The notes beneath the pieces are model-generated. The model saw nothing but the letters and a program-made list of their open reading frames with translations. It did not search any database and was not told where the DNA came from. Source: Chaetoderma sp. LZ-2023a (taxonomy: Eukaryota; Mollusca; Caudofoveata; Chaetodermatida; Chaetodermatidae). Taken from it: 64,000 nt of DNA. The stretch is from contig CM067371.1 in the NCBI GenBank assembly GCA_034401795.1, forward strand, positions 79,052,470 through 79,116,469, given 5' to 3'. Below are positions 24,747-34,340 of this stretch, piece after piece. A program made the position numbers and the translations under genes. The stretch's first letter is position 1. The number at the start of each line of letters is the position of its first letter.

Positions 24747-24747
24747 G
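24456..24747 (+). pseudogene. Non-LTR retrotransposon 3' end, inverted second copy with (GAA)n tail
   Basis: It repeats the last ~82 codons of copy 1 on the opposite strand (HNRLNQHMYRRFHLT, CLCGEAEQTTECILQC, then LEKLYGPVEELQKTTDF), stops at the same place and ends in a GAAAAGAG-(GAA)n tail at 24706-24747. One zinc-binding-type histidine of copy 1 (TTEH) is Cys here. The two copies meet 5' end to 5' end at 24455/24456. The match is high by eye, so both are young. Confidence 0.85.
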
Positions 24748-25216
24748 ACAAACACTATACGCCCAGGTTTTCAGCTGCAAGACTTGCAATAACAAAGGAG
24801 AGTATTAGTAGTTCTTGTAGATTGAGACTTTTTCATGTGCTTTTAACATACTCAGAATAGGTTACAATAAGATATTAGGGTTACAATAGTATAGTACTGA
24901 AAACTTTAGAAAATAGATTAGCAGCTATCGCAAACTTGTATGGCCAAAGATGCAGTTAAAGGTAAAAGTGCCAGACATCTGTTTCTTTTTAAAATAAGAC
25001 TTGAGATAATATGCACAAATGTTATCAGTACCGAATAGCTAATCTGATGGAAGTATGTGTTAAATACACGGTTCATTTGAATATATCATGAAAGTTATAC
25101 CATGAAAAATAACAATGGACACACGCACAAAGTAGTGGTTTTCTATTTGTGTTATCGCCTTGAACTCTATACATCAGAACTACTAGGTGATTGTTATGCT
25201 AGGCACAATAAGCTTT
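24748..25216. other. Unassigned AT-rich DNA
   Basis: I see no gene or repeat I can name. Confidence 0.4.
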
Positions 25217-25542
25217 TAATGAACCTTTCCATTTTAGCTATGCCCCACCCATCACTAGCTAAGCTCCACCCACACCTCGCCGTGTTGGGATTGATCGATC
25301 CCCAAATGCTCTAGCTATCAATTTCTTGAAAACTATACAGGGAAGCTGTTGAATATTTTGAATATTTTGTAACTAATTTGACTGGGTGCTCTTGCTGCCT
25401 ATGGCAGCAACAGCGCCCAGTCAAATTAGTTTCAAAATATTCAACAGAATATTTATTAAATAGTAAAAGCAAACAATTTGTACAACAACGCATAGACCGT
25501 CTTCAAATATACTTCGTGACGTACTTATCGACGTCATTCAAT
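25217..25542 (-). repeat. PAL foldback MITE-like element
   Basis: It runs from AATGAACCTTTCC through GCCCCACCCATCACTAGC and a hairpin core at 25346-25447, whose left arm has a 9-base duplication (GAATATTTT twice), to the ACTTCGTGACGTACTTATCG block. The outer TGACGTCA-rich end of longer copies is missing after 25542. Confidence 0.8.
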
Positions 25543-25774
25543 AGGAACAAAAAAAATATTGGCCATACTACTTTACTTAACATTTAACGCTCGAGTATTG
25601 TAATAGAAAGTATACATTTTGTGCTTGTCTGCATTACTGGCACAGGATTTCATAATACGACAGCACCACAGTAATGCCTGTTCATCATCTCTGATGCTAT
25701 CCTTGTAGTATTTCATGGTGCAAAAAATGCAGTTTTCACAAATAATGTCACTTGCAGCATTATGTTCTTCATTG

Positions 25775-25895
25775 GACGAACTATTATTTTGAAAACATTG
25801 ATAAAATTTCGACTTGGAACTGTTACTACCATTGGTATATAGCGGCAACACATTCGCGTCAAATTGGTTTCAGAATATTCAACAGTTTACCTGCA
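25775..25895 (-). repeat. PAL hairpin core remnant
   Basis: TATTTTGAAAACATTG, a decayed hairpin centre (GTTACTACCATTGG), TCAAATTGGTTTCAGAATATTCAACAG and a following CTGCAGAGCA piece follow the PAL core order. Confidence 0.5.
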
Positions 25896-26263
25896 GAGCA
25901 CGCTTGATATTGAGATTCTTGGAATTCAGGGTTCAATGGGTAGCCTTTTAACACTGGACAACTAAACCAAACTTTTGCTTTCAAAAGATTGCTTTAAAGA
26001 TAAACAAGTAACGAATTCACTCAGAAAGATATTTATATTTGCCCTACTTGATGCTCAGTGACGTGTAGGGACTACAATGGCAGCGACACAAACAATGGCT
26101 GCAGGACCTAATACGAGCAATCAGAGATTGCAAACTCTTCTCTGGTTCTCTCCAGTTTTGGTCACAAAACTTTGTCGGATTTTCTGGATATTTTCGAATT
26201 CTCCGGATTTCTTCGGGTCAAGCTCAAAGTTGTAAAATTCTAATGAATTGTCACACTCGATCT
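25896..26263. other. Unassigned DNA with a short exon-like minus frame
   Basis: At 26120-26263 the minus strand reads a non-repetitive 45-codon stretch (includes EFYNFELDPKKSGEFEN). I see no splice signal or homologue I can name, and the frame upstream is the microsatellite. It is recorded only because its composition looks more protein-like than its surroundings. Confidence 0.2.
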
Positions 26264-26375
26264 TACGCACGCACGCACGCACGCACGCACACACGCACGC
26301 ACGCACGCATACATGCATGCACGCACGCCCTCACACACGCACGTATGCAAGCACGTGCGCAAGCGCCCTCGCGCA
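26264..26375. repeat. (ACGC)n microsatellite, imperfect
   Basis: Roughly 110 bp of ACGC/ACAC/GCAT units. Frames on both strands are repeat artefacts. Confidence 0.9.
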
Positions 26376-26744
26376 GGCCCGGTCGCAACACCTTCTTCCC
26401 CCTACGGTGCGAGGATAATAATAACAACGTTGAGCTGAGATAATTGATCGAGGAAGCAGGTCACTATTACTCATGTCTCTCAGCTTTCCATTCACTAGCC
26501 AAAGATCAACTATTGCCCTTGCCGTTATTATCAAGCTGTCTGATTGGTCGCTTTTCTATTAAGGAGAGGCTTATTGAGAAGGTGCCATCCATCAAAGGCA
26601 TCCAGCACTGGACCCATAGTGATAAAGTGAACTCTATACAGTAATCGTTTCTACATCACCGCATTAACCTATTAATACTATGCAGAATTAATAGTTTGTA
26701 AAGCCATTTATGTTGTGTTGCGAATGTCTAGCCGTGCATTAGTA
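26376..26744. other. Unassigned DNA
   Basis: I see no recognisable gene or repeat. The 66-67 codon frames on both strands extend out of the microsatellite. Confidence 0.35.
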
Positions 26745-27120
26745 ATCAATGATTATTTTATGCGCCACCAGAATAATGCTAATTGTGATTCAATTATTTG
26801 CCACCTCCAACATGACATGTGAAATACATATTTAAAACTAAGTGTGGCTTTAATAATTATGTTCATATGTTATTCGTTAAGTGTATTACCAAGTTGAAGA
26901 ATACAAAATAACAGTACCATTATTCATGTAAAATGCGCTTAGTAATCGACATTAGCGCGCTCTGTTACTGAGCAGGCGTGACGATACAGCGTACAACTAC
27001 AATATCATTCTCAAATGCAAAACCATGGGTACTGACAAGAAAGTTGTATTAGGGCATGAAAATCCCGTGGAAAGAAATAACTGATAATAGTGTCCCAAAG
27101 GAGAGCCCTCGTCATGAAGG
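26745..27120 (+). repeat. LR2 repeat, copy 2
   Basis: It follows 6640-7000 block by block (GCGCCACCAG, GCTAATTGTGATTCAATTA, ATTATGTTCATAT, CTGTTACTGAGCAGGC and AAGGAGAGCCCT). It breaks off at the GA/GT-rich microsatellite near 27124. Confidence 0.7.
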
Positions 27121-27149
27121 TCGGTGGGGTGCTGGGGTGTGTGTGTGTG

Positions 27150-27155
27150 GGGGGG

Positions 27156-27195
<40 letters not shown>
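27150..27195. repeat. (GT)n-G run-(GA)n microsatellite
   Basis: A GT stretch, a run of nine G and about 19 GA dinucleotides lie immediately upstream of the SINE-like sequence. Confidence 0.9.
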
Positions 27196-27196
<1 letters not shown>

Positions 27197-27204
27197 GTCA
27201 GCAG

Positions 27205-27310
27205 CTAAGATGCGGCGATAGCTCAGGAAATACTAAGTTGAGACGCGAAACTGAAGATTCCGGATTGCGTCTCAGGTCGGCCGGTTGGCGATCGCTGGAT
27301 ACGTAGGTAA
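27205..27310 (+). repeat. tRNA-derived SINE-like sequence, copy 1
   Basis: GATAGCTCAGG at 27215-27225 resembles a Pol III A box. About 45-60 bp later, ATTCCGG-TTGCGTCTC is a weak B-box-like stretch. The part from GTTGAG to GATACG recurs on the minus strand at 28800-28915, showing that it is a dispersed element. I see no foldable intact tRNA and no anticodon that I trust. Confidence 0.45.
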
Positions 27311-27583
27311 TGTCCTTCACTCCAGGTTGCATTTCCCCACCAGGATTATAAATGGGTACCAGTGTAGAAAACTGCGGACGTTGCCAATAATAGATTGAAA
27401 TAAAACCTGCCTTGATATGGCGTGAATGGGACTTATAATCAGGGACCCGATACACGCCAATCAAACCAATAACTTCTTGATGCAAGCAGACACAATAAGC
27501 GTTACATTTAACGGCCAGATAAAAAGGGACAAAGGAATGCGTATTTTATGTACTCAATAAATTCCAGAAACTAATTCCACCAA
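27311..27583. other. Unassigned DNA following the SINE-like unit
   Basis: A segment with CACCAGGATTATAAATGGGTACC may belong to the SINE body. I found no second copy in the window to test this. Confidence 0.3.
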
Positions 27584-27589
27584 TGTGTG

Positions 27590-27665
<76 letters not shown>

Positions 27666-27669
27666 TGTG
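27584..27669. repeat. (GTGC)n microsatellite
   Basis: About 20 nearly perfect GTGC units. Confidence 0.95.
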
Positions 27670-27809
27670 ATTGAGAGGATGAATCGAGTGGAGAATAAAG
27701 GAAATTGTATTACTTATTCATTATCTTGGTTATTTTAAGCAGTATTGACCATGATGTCGTAGAATAATGAATAAGAAACTTAAATATGAACTCTGATGCA
27801 TATTTTGAG

Positions 27810-28450
27810 ATCAATTTGACTGAAGGATGTGTCTGTAATAGATGGTTATCTAAAGTCATCGTCGGGATTTGAAGAATACCATGCCATAGATATCACCTAA
27901 CAATGGCTGAAGCATTTCCAAATCAGATTGACACACTTTTGCTTTTCGTAAAATCACAAAGAACGTTTGCTGTAACTACATGCTGTTATTATGGTTTCCG
28001 ACAGGCTTTTATCTATTGGCTATTCGATGACAGCGTTTCTGAAGTTGTCTCGTGACAAAAGATGTCGGAGTAATATAATGCCGTTATAAAAGATACATCG
28101 ACATTTATTTCAACTTGTATGTCCTTCACACGGTGCTTCATCAGAGAAAAGGTAATAATACTGTATGGATGCCAAGGAATAAATACAATTGCATAACATA
28201 TGCATAAACCGGTGTAGCAACGGCCATGCGGAGAAGAACACTAAACATTGATAACTGTTTGGATAACGTGTCAACGGGGAATAGAAATATTGGACTGAAA
28301 GACAGTCTGGCCATCAAAGTGGCCATCGCGTACTCGTCCCACCAATAACCCCCTAATGTTGCGACGTAGGCAATTAAGTTACCATAAATGCCATAATTGG
28401 ACAGACCAACAGTGTCATAGATCAACCAACAGACAGAAACTTTGTGGCAA
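27810..28450 (-). repeat. LR1 family, inverted partial copy
   Basis: Its reverse complement follows copies A and B around 1920-2290 and 35450-35770 (GTGATTT-GTGAAAAGCAAA, CATCTTTTGTCACGAGA, GATGTTTCTTAT, GTTGCTACACC). It also parallels 59895-60430 in the same orientation (CATGCCATAGATATCACCT, AAGCATTTCC, CTAATGTTGCGAC). The 106-codon minus frame at 28141-28461 is not conserved in the other copy. Confidence 0.7.
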
Positions 28451-28799
28451 TTAAAATACATTCCTCAGAAAATCGCATTGAAGCAAAAAAAGTTTTTTTG
28501 GACTTACTACATTATATAAAGTCGAATGATTTTAAGATAAAATGAATCCAAATTAGATGCACAGAAAATGCGGAGAATGGGAAAGAATTCAAACGGAATT
28601 CTTCAAAGCTGCTCCTCAGAACATAATCAGAGAAATGTGTTGTGTTTGAAGTTATTGGTTTGGTTGGTGTCCATCGAGTCTCTGCTTACAGGTCTCTTTC
28701 CCGCCATAACTAGGCTGGCTTTATTTCAGACTACTAGTGGTACCTTTCCCACTGTTTACACCGCTACCTATTTATACTCATGGGTGGCGAGAGAGGCAA
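28451..28799. other. Unassigned AT-rich DNA
   Basis: I see no gene or repeat I can support. A 131-codon plus frame (28568-28963) runs on into the SINE-like copy and has no recognisable domain. Confidence 0.35.
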
Positions 28800-28915
28800 C
28801 GAGGACTGAAGGCGATTGCGTATATCTTCAGCGACCACCAGCCGACCGACCAGAGTTGCGTTCACGGGATCGCCCGTTTCGCAGCTCAACGTTTTACCAC
28901 CTAAACCAGCACCAC
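28800..28915 (-). repeat. tRNA-derived SINE-like sequence, copy 2
   Basis: On the minus strand TGGTTTAGGTGG (from 28911) fits the Pol III A box consensus better than copy 1. It is followed by GTTGAGC-GCGAAAC, GATCCCG and GGTCGGTCGGCTGG, in the same order as copy 1. It lies just upstream of a PAL variant. Confidence 0.45.
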
Positions 28916-28969
28916 CTCCTCCTCTTCTATGGCACGTTATATGTCGCAATTACATCATATTAAGGCCGG

Positions 28970-29146
28970 AAAAACATAGCTCCGTTGTCAACAGTGAAAC
29001 GTCTGTCAAGTGTACAAATTGTGTTTTTGAGATGAATTTACTATTTAATAAACATTCTGTTGAATAACTTGAAACCAACACCCCGTCAATTAGTTTTAAA
29101 ATATTCAACAGCTTACTTATACAGTTACATTGAAATTTAGCTTCTG
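28970..29146 (+). repeat. PAL-related variant, internal part
   Basis: It is the close relative of 16330-16500 with a mostly lost hairpin: CCGTTGTCAACAGTGAAACGTC, CAAGTGTACAAATTGT, TACTATTTAATAAACATTCTG and CAGCTTACTTATACAGTTAC. It ends at GCTTCTG, where the microsatellite begins. Confidence 0.65.
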
Positions 29147-29420
<274 letters not shown>

Positions 29421-29569
29421 TTCGTGAGGTCAAAGGAGAGGACCATCGAGAAGTGTAAGAAGTAGGAGAAGATGCTACCTGGCAGCCAGTAAACGTGCTG
29501 AAAACCTAGGAACCTGTGGAACAAGGCAAGCATCCTTGTGATGGTGGGTGCAGGGCTTCAATGAAGTCA

Positions 29570-29800
29570 AACGCATGCCAACCTCTTAGAAAAATACTTC
29601 AGCCTCTGTGTGTTCGAATCAATGCAGCCCATTGTCAGAGATGACTTATCGCATGGTATTCTTTATTTATGATAATTACTTTGGAAACAGAAATCAGAAT
29701 GGAAACCTTTGAGGCAAATACTGAATAAATAATCACGTTCACTCTTTTTATGCACTCGATTTGGCCTTTCATATATCTGCATACATATAAGTGATTGTTA
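29570..29800 (+). repeat. LR1 family, partial copy
   Basis: It parallels 19560-19880 block by block, ending with CATACATATAAGTGATTG. It sits between two TGCG-type microsatellites. Confidence 0.65.
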
Positions 29801-29877
29801 AAACCGTATTAGGTGTAGGTTATCCGACGCAAAGCCTGGTACGAGATATGCATTAGCATTCTCTAGGCGAGAATTAT

Positions 29878-29926
29878 GTATGTACGTGCGCGCGCGCGTG
29901 TGTGCGTGCGTGCGTGCGTGCGTACG

Positions 29927-29958
<32 letters not shown>

Positions 29959-30060
29959 TGAGTGCGCGCGTGCGTGCGTGCGTGCGTGTTTGTGTATGCG
30001 TCTATACATGTGTGCGTGCGTGTATCCTTGCGTGCTTGTGCGCGCGTATGTCTCTGTATG
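29878..30060. repeat. (TGCG)n microsatellite, imperfect
   Basis: Imperfect TGCG/GTGC tract with TGTATG interruptions. Overlapping plus-strand frames are artefacts. Confidence 0.95.
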
Positions 30061-30299
30061 GGGGTAGGGTGGGGGTGGATGGGAGATAGAGACAGTTGTT
30101 ATAAGTAAATCTAATCATTCTGCGGGCAGCATCACAACATGGTAACTGTTTTCGGCATTAAAACAGACGGCCAGTGTTTGCGCGGATATGTCTCACCTAC
30201 TGCTAAAATAACAACACCGTATAAATTTGTATCATAAATTGTCCAAGTACACTTATTATTGCGTGTGATTATTGCCCGCCTACCTGATGTTATCATTAA

Positions 30300-30600
30300 T
30301 TTTGGATATTAGTCCTTGCACCGTTAACATTTGTTTATTGGTCCTTGCACCAATATCATTTGGCTGTTGTTCCTTACAACACTATCGTCTGGATATTGGT
30401 CCTTGGTGCAAATATGAGATTGGATATCAGTCCTCCGCTGTTAGTCCAAATGGATATTGGTCCCGCGTCATTGATCAATGGCTGCACTGATAGCCAAATG
30501 GATATCGGTCCTGCGACGCTGGCCAAGGGGTGCGCCACTATTCAAATATATATTCGTCCCGCGCCGTTTGATAAACAGTGCAGGACCAATGGTCCATGGC
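30300..30600. repeat. Diverged ~30 bp tandem repeat (GGATATTGGTCC box)
   Basis: The box GGATAT(T/C)(G/A)GTCC or a close variant starts at about 30304, 30333, 30362, 30391, 30422, 30452, 30500 and 30547. Spacing is 29-31 bp for the first six units, then about 48 bp. Units after the box differ (CTTGCACC, CCGCG, CTGCGACG). A plus-strand frame encodes a recurring MDIGPA-type peptide, but it has no start context or homologue I know. Confidence 0.7.
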
Positions 30601-30609
30601 ACAATTTGT

Positions 30610-30994
30610 AAATTGGGTCACTACAAAATTTGGTGCATTTAGCTGCTAGTAGCACTTCAATACACCGCTGCGTGTCTTAATTAGTTAGTTAGTCAGCTCG
30701 TCAGTTAGTCGGGAACAAAACCTTAATTTTGTGTTTTAGTTTCACGAGTTTTTCGTAAACTGTAATTAAAGTTGAGGAATGTCCGTTATGACCAAATAGA
30801 GATGTGGTTATTTTGAGAATTATGTGCCTGACCCAGTTGTCAATAACGCTCGTACAAGTGAAGAGATCTTGACCATACTTGGGCGTGTTGGGGGACGTTG
30901 GCCGTCAGGTCCCAAAGATATGTGATAAATTTGGGGTAAAACGTCAAATGTCAAGGCCAGGACAACCAGATTAAAATGATTATTTTGGAAACTA
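30610..30994. other. Unassigned left flank of the Tc1 element
   Basis: Part of this flank (about 30826-30924) reads as a ~33-codon plus-strand stretch without repeats (includes TSEEILTILGRVGGRWPSG) that ends in TGA TAA. It may be an exon relic or chance. No family is recognised. Confidence 0.3.
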
Positions 30995-32655
30995 CACACC
31001 TGTGCAAAAGTTAAGCACCAGCAAAAACAATAGAACGTAGAAACATGATGGTACAACTAGGCTGCCATACTTTTTGTCCCCGCGTTAGCTGACATAATTC
31101 CAAGTACGAAATGCACATGCATGCATGACTTCACGCCGCTTGATGTCCGTGCGTGGCGGGAAACAGCACACGTGTTCAGTTATGTAAAAGTCCAGTTTGA
31201 GGTGTAGAACATTACATACAGATTTAGGCGACAAGATTAGGAATTTTGTGTTCATGACCGTAGTTTATTTGTACAGAGAGAATTAGCTCTTGATTGTGAA
31301 CCGCTATGGCAAGTCGAAGGTTAAGTGATCGTGTGAAATGGCAAATCATAGGCATGCATACCACCGGTATGTCATGCAGAGAGATTGGCAGACAGCTGAA
31401 CATTAACCATACTGTAATCAGTCGTTTGATTGCAAAACATGGGCAAACTAACGAGGTGAAGGACAGGCCTAGATCTGGAAGACCGAAGAAGACTACTGCC
31501 CGTGATGATCGAGCCCTAGTACGCCTTGTTAGGAGATCTCCATTCACCAACAGAAGAGTGCTCAGCCAGCAATGGGAAACGCGCAATAGAGTGTCAATGT
31601 CTACCGTCAAAAGGAGACTGTATGCTGCTGGCATGAAAGCTAGGAGACCTGTCAGACGTCCTCTCCTCACTGCACACCACAAAGAGGAGCGTCTGAGGTG
31701 GTGCAACGAAAGAAGACACTGGAACATGAGATCCTGGAGACGGGTACACTGGTCCGATGAAAGTCGGTTCCTGCTTCATGCCACAGATGGTCGAACTCGT
31801 GTATGGAGGTCAGGACGCACGGCGTACGACCAACGTAACATCATGGAATAAGTTCCATTTGGTGGAGGTTCCGTTATGATATGGGGGTGCATCTCATTTG
31901 ATTGTAAGCTGGATCTGTTGACTGTACCTGGAACACTAAATGGACAAAGATATCAAGATTCCATACTGGATAGAGTTGTGGTCCCTCATTTTGTAAATCA
32001 TGCACCTGGAACCCACACTATATTCATGGATGACAACGCCCGACCACATCGTGCTAAAGCTGTGCATGAATACCTCCGCCAGAATGCCATCGAAACCCTA
32101 CCATGGCCAGCAAGGAGCCCTGACATGAACCCTATTGAGCATATCTGGGACATTCTGGGAAACATGGTGAGAAGGAGGGATCCTCCTGTGCAGAACCTAC
32201 AGGAATTAACAGATGCACTCCATCTTGAATGGCAACGAATACCACAATGGCGTATCAGTCGGTTGGTGAGCAGCATGAGACGTCGTGTCCAGGCCGTCAT
32301 CCAGGCACAAGGTGGATATACCCGGTATTAATAATGACAGTCTCAAACTCGTGCACAGATGTTAAACTTCGTTTTCAGACACCATTAATGACAATCTAGC
32401 CACGTGTGTCAACTGTAGGGCAATAGTTGTCAGTTGTGTCAACGTAACCATATTCAGGCCTCGTTTTCAAGTTCAAACAAAAACATACAGTGTTTCCCCA
32501 CCATCATAATCAGCATTCCTCTAGTTGCATTATTACCTCTTGCACTAAGATGGATGGGTACATACATGTTTATGCTATTGCTTTCTTCATAGCACATGAA
32601 TATACCCTCGCATGTGCGTAAAAATAGGGTGGTGCTTAACTTTTGCACAGGTGTA
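30995..32655 (+). mobile_element. Tc1-type DNA transposon, 1661 bp
   Basis: Nearly identical ~24 bp terminal inverted repeats (ACACCTGTGCAAAAGTTAAG then CACCA) begin at 30995 and end at 32655. TA dinucleotides flank both ends (30993-30994 and 32656-32657), as expected for Tc1/mariner insertion into TA. The length and single internal transposase frame also fit Tc1. The short inverted repeats are simple, with no long subterminal repeat seen. Only one nonsense codon separates the transposase from an intact frame, so the insertion is fairly recent. No other copy occurs in this window. Confidence 0.9.
31306..32331 (+). pseudogene. Tc1-family DD34E transposase with one nonsense codon
   Basis: The enzyme cuts and rejoins its own element at the inverted repeats. 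One frame runs from ATG 31306 to TAA 32331 (341 codons, the usual Tc1 length) and is interrupted only by TAA at 31849-31851 (codon 182). Residues 1-45 form a first helix-turn-helix (GMSCREIGRQLNINHTVISR). A GRPKK AT-hook-like link lies at 58-62, and a second helix-turn-helix near 84-110. The catalytic triad is D151 (WSDESRF), D243 (DDNARPH) and E278 (NPIEHIWD); the last two are separated by 34 residues, which defines DD34E. Both halves are in the same frame, so the stop looks like a point mutation or an assembly error. Without read-through the product lacks two catalytic residues. Confidence 0.92.
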
Positions 32656-33987
32656 TATTTGCCTAAATGTCACATTTATAATTAAGTCTGGTTCTACGGG
32701 AAGATCCTGGCCAGATTTTGTGGTAAGCTTGCCTGCGGTGTCCTGTTGTGTAATGAATTTGGGGGTCAAAAGGTCCAAGGCCATGGTGAGCCGATGAAAA
32801 CATTACTTTAAAAAGCATGTGCGTGAGAGACATTTGTCATGCATTGTAGGCTTAACGCGTGTAGCGTAACAAACGTAGTGTGAGCTCAGTATGCCCTACC
32901 CAACACACACCACCCCCAGCTGCTACCGAGATTCTATCGACCTTGTTTTACTTCTTTGGCACATTATATATCTTTACTCAATTCATTCACCCACAGGGAC
33001 ATTAATACTACCGCGCTGATCACATTTAACGTCCACGCTGAGAAAACAGTTCTTGAGTTAATCTTTATTCGGTTACTATAAAATGCTAGCTGCTGATGGA
33101 AGCAACTCTAGTGCTCGGATTTGCACAATTGTTACAGATATATGCTATATTCGATAACATGAGGTTATAAAAACTCTGTTTCGAAGATGTCTGCCAACAC
33201 TTGCATATAAAATATAATTTTAGATTTCCTGATGACAAATCAGCAACGTGAGGTAAATGCCAGTTTTCTTTTAGCGCACTGATGCGTAGAATTAACTGTA
33301 TCAAAATACCCACCAATGCAAAAAAACCATTGCACTTATTTCTGTACATTATTGAAGAGGGGAATTGCGCGATCCGATTGCTCACCCAAATTGAGATCCA
33401 ATGGTCTCGTTGCTTTAGTGAGGATACGTTCGCCATTGCTATTCATCCACTGAGGACGAATCTTGATTTGCGGAAAGTTAATAGTTGTGTTAAGTTCAAT
33501 TCCTCCCACCCCACGCCCCATCCCGAACAAAATTATCATGTAAATCTTGCTGGTTTATTGCTGTGTATGAGAAAATAGTATTTGACAAAAATTAATATAT
33601 ATAAGTGTGAAATGCAGAAATATAAAATTGTATATCTATATAAATCTATGTATCAAATAGTAAATTATTATGAGGAGTATGCGTTTATATGGAAAACAAG
33701 CATAGTGGGTGGTTTAGTGATGATATATACCTAAATCAAACATCATCGGACTTACACGCCTCTATTCTGCCACTTGGGTTATCTCGCACAGTTTTCGCCA
33801 CAACATGCATGACTTATTGAGCCTAATTAGCAAGGTCAACGCATCTCAGTAGATTGTGTATGAAATTAAATCAATTTCAAACTTCATTGAATGGCTCCAT
33901 CCGGTCAAATACGGACCGTGCCCGGGAATGCCATTACTTGTCTTTATTTAAATGGTTGGCACTAGGAAAAGATATGGAACGATAGGT
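32656..33987. other. Unassigned right flank of the Tc1 element and AT-rich DNA
   Basis: Directly after the transposon, a ~45-codon minus-strand stretch (32660-32784, includes LTPKFITQQDTAGKLTTKSG) looks protein-like but has no family I can name and no clear splice sites. 32800-33987 holds no feature I can support. The 93-116 codon frames near 33.1-33.6 kb overlap on opposite strands and lack recognisable domains. Confidence 0.3.
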
Positions 33988-34340
33988 GGATCCATTTCTA
34001 GTTATGCCCGCCCCATCTCTGGATAAGCTCCGCCCATTAAGCGCACGTGTTGGATCGATCTATATACTTTGAATCCTGAATTCCCAGAATCAAAATTTCA
34101 AGGCAACTATGCAGGAAATCTGATGACTATTTTGAAACCAATTTGACATGTGCCATAGGCAGCAACAGCGCCCATTCAAATTAATTCCAAAATATTCAAC
34201 ATATTTATTAAATAGTAAAATCATAGAATTTGTACCTATGATGGGCTACCTATTCAATGTGCATGACGGACTTATACGTCTTTCATTAAGCATTTTGATT
34301 GTGACGTCAGCCTACTTGTTCCATAATCGATTATGACGGC
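33988..34340 (-). repeat. PAL foldback element, variant at the start of LR1 copy B
   Basis: It starts GGATCCATTTCTAG, then GCCCGCCCCATCTCTGG, GAATTC and a decayed core around 34130-34200 (AATTTGACATGTGCCATAGG, TTCCAAAATATTCAACA), followed by ATTTATTAAATAGTAAAAT. The same element at the left window edge (1-160) lacks the core. Confidence 0.65.

Noticed and set aside
28141..28461. 106-codon minus frame with hydrophobic segments
   Set aside because: It lies in an inverted LR1 fragment, and the frame is not preserved in the parallel copy at 60240-60420.
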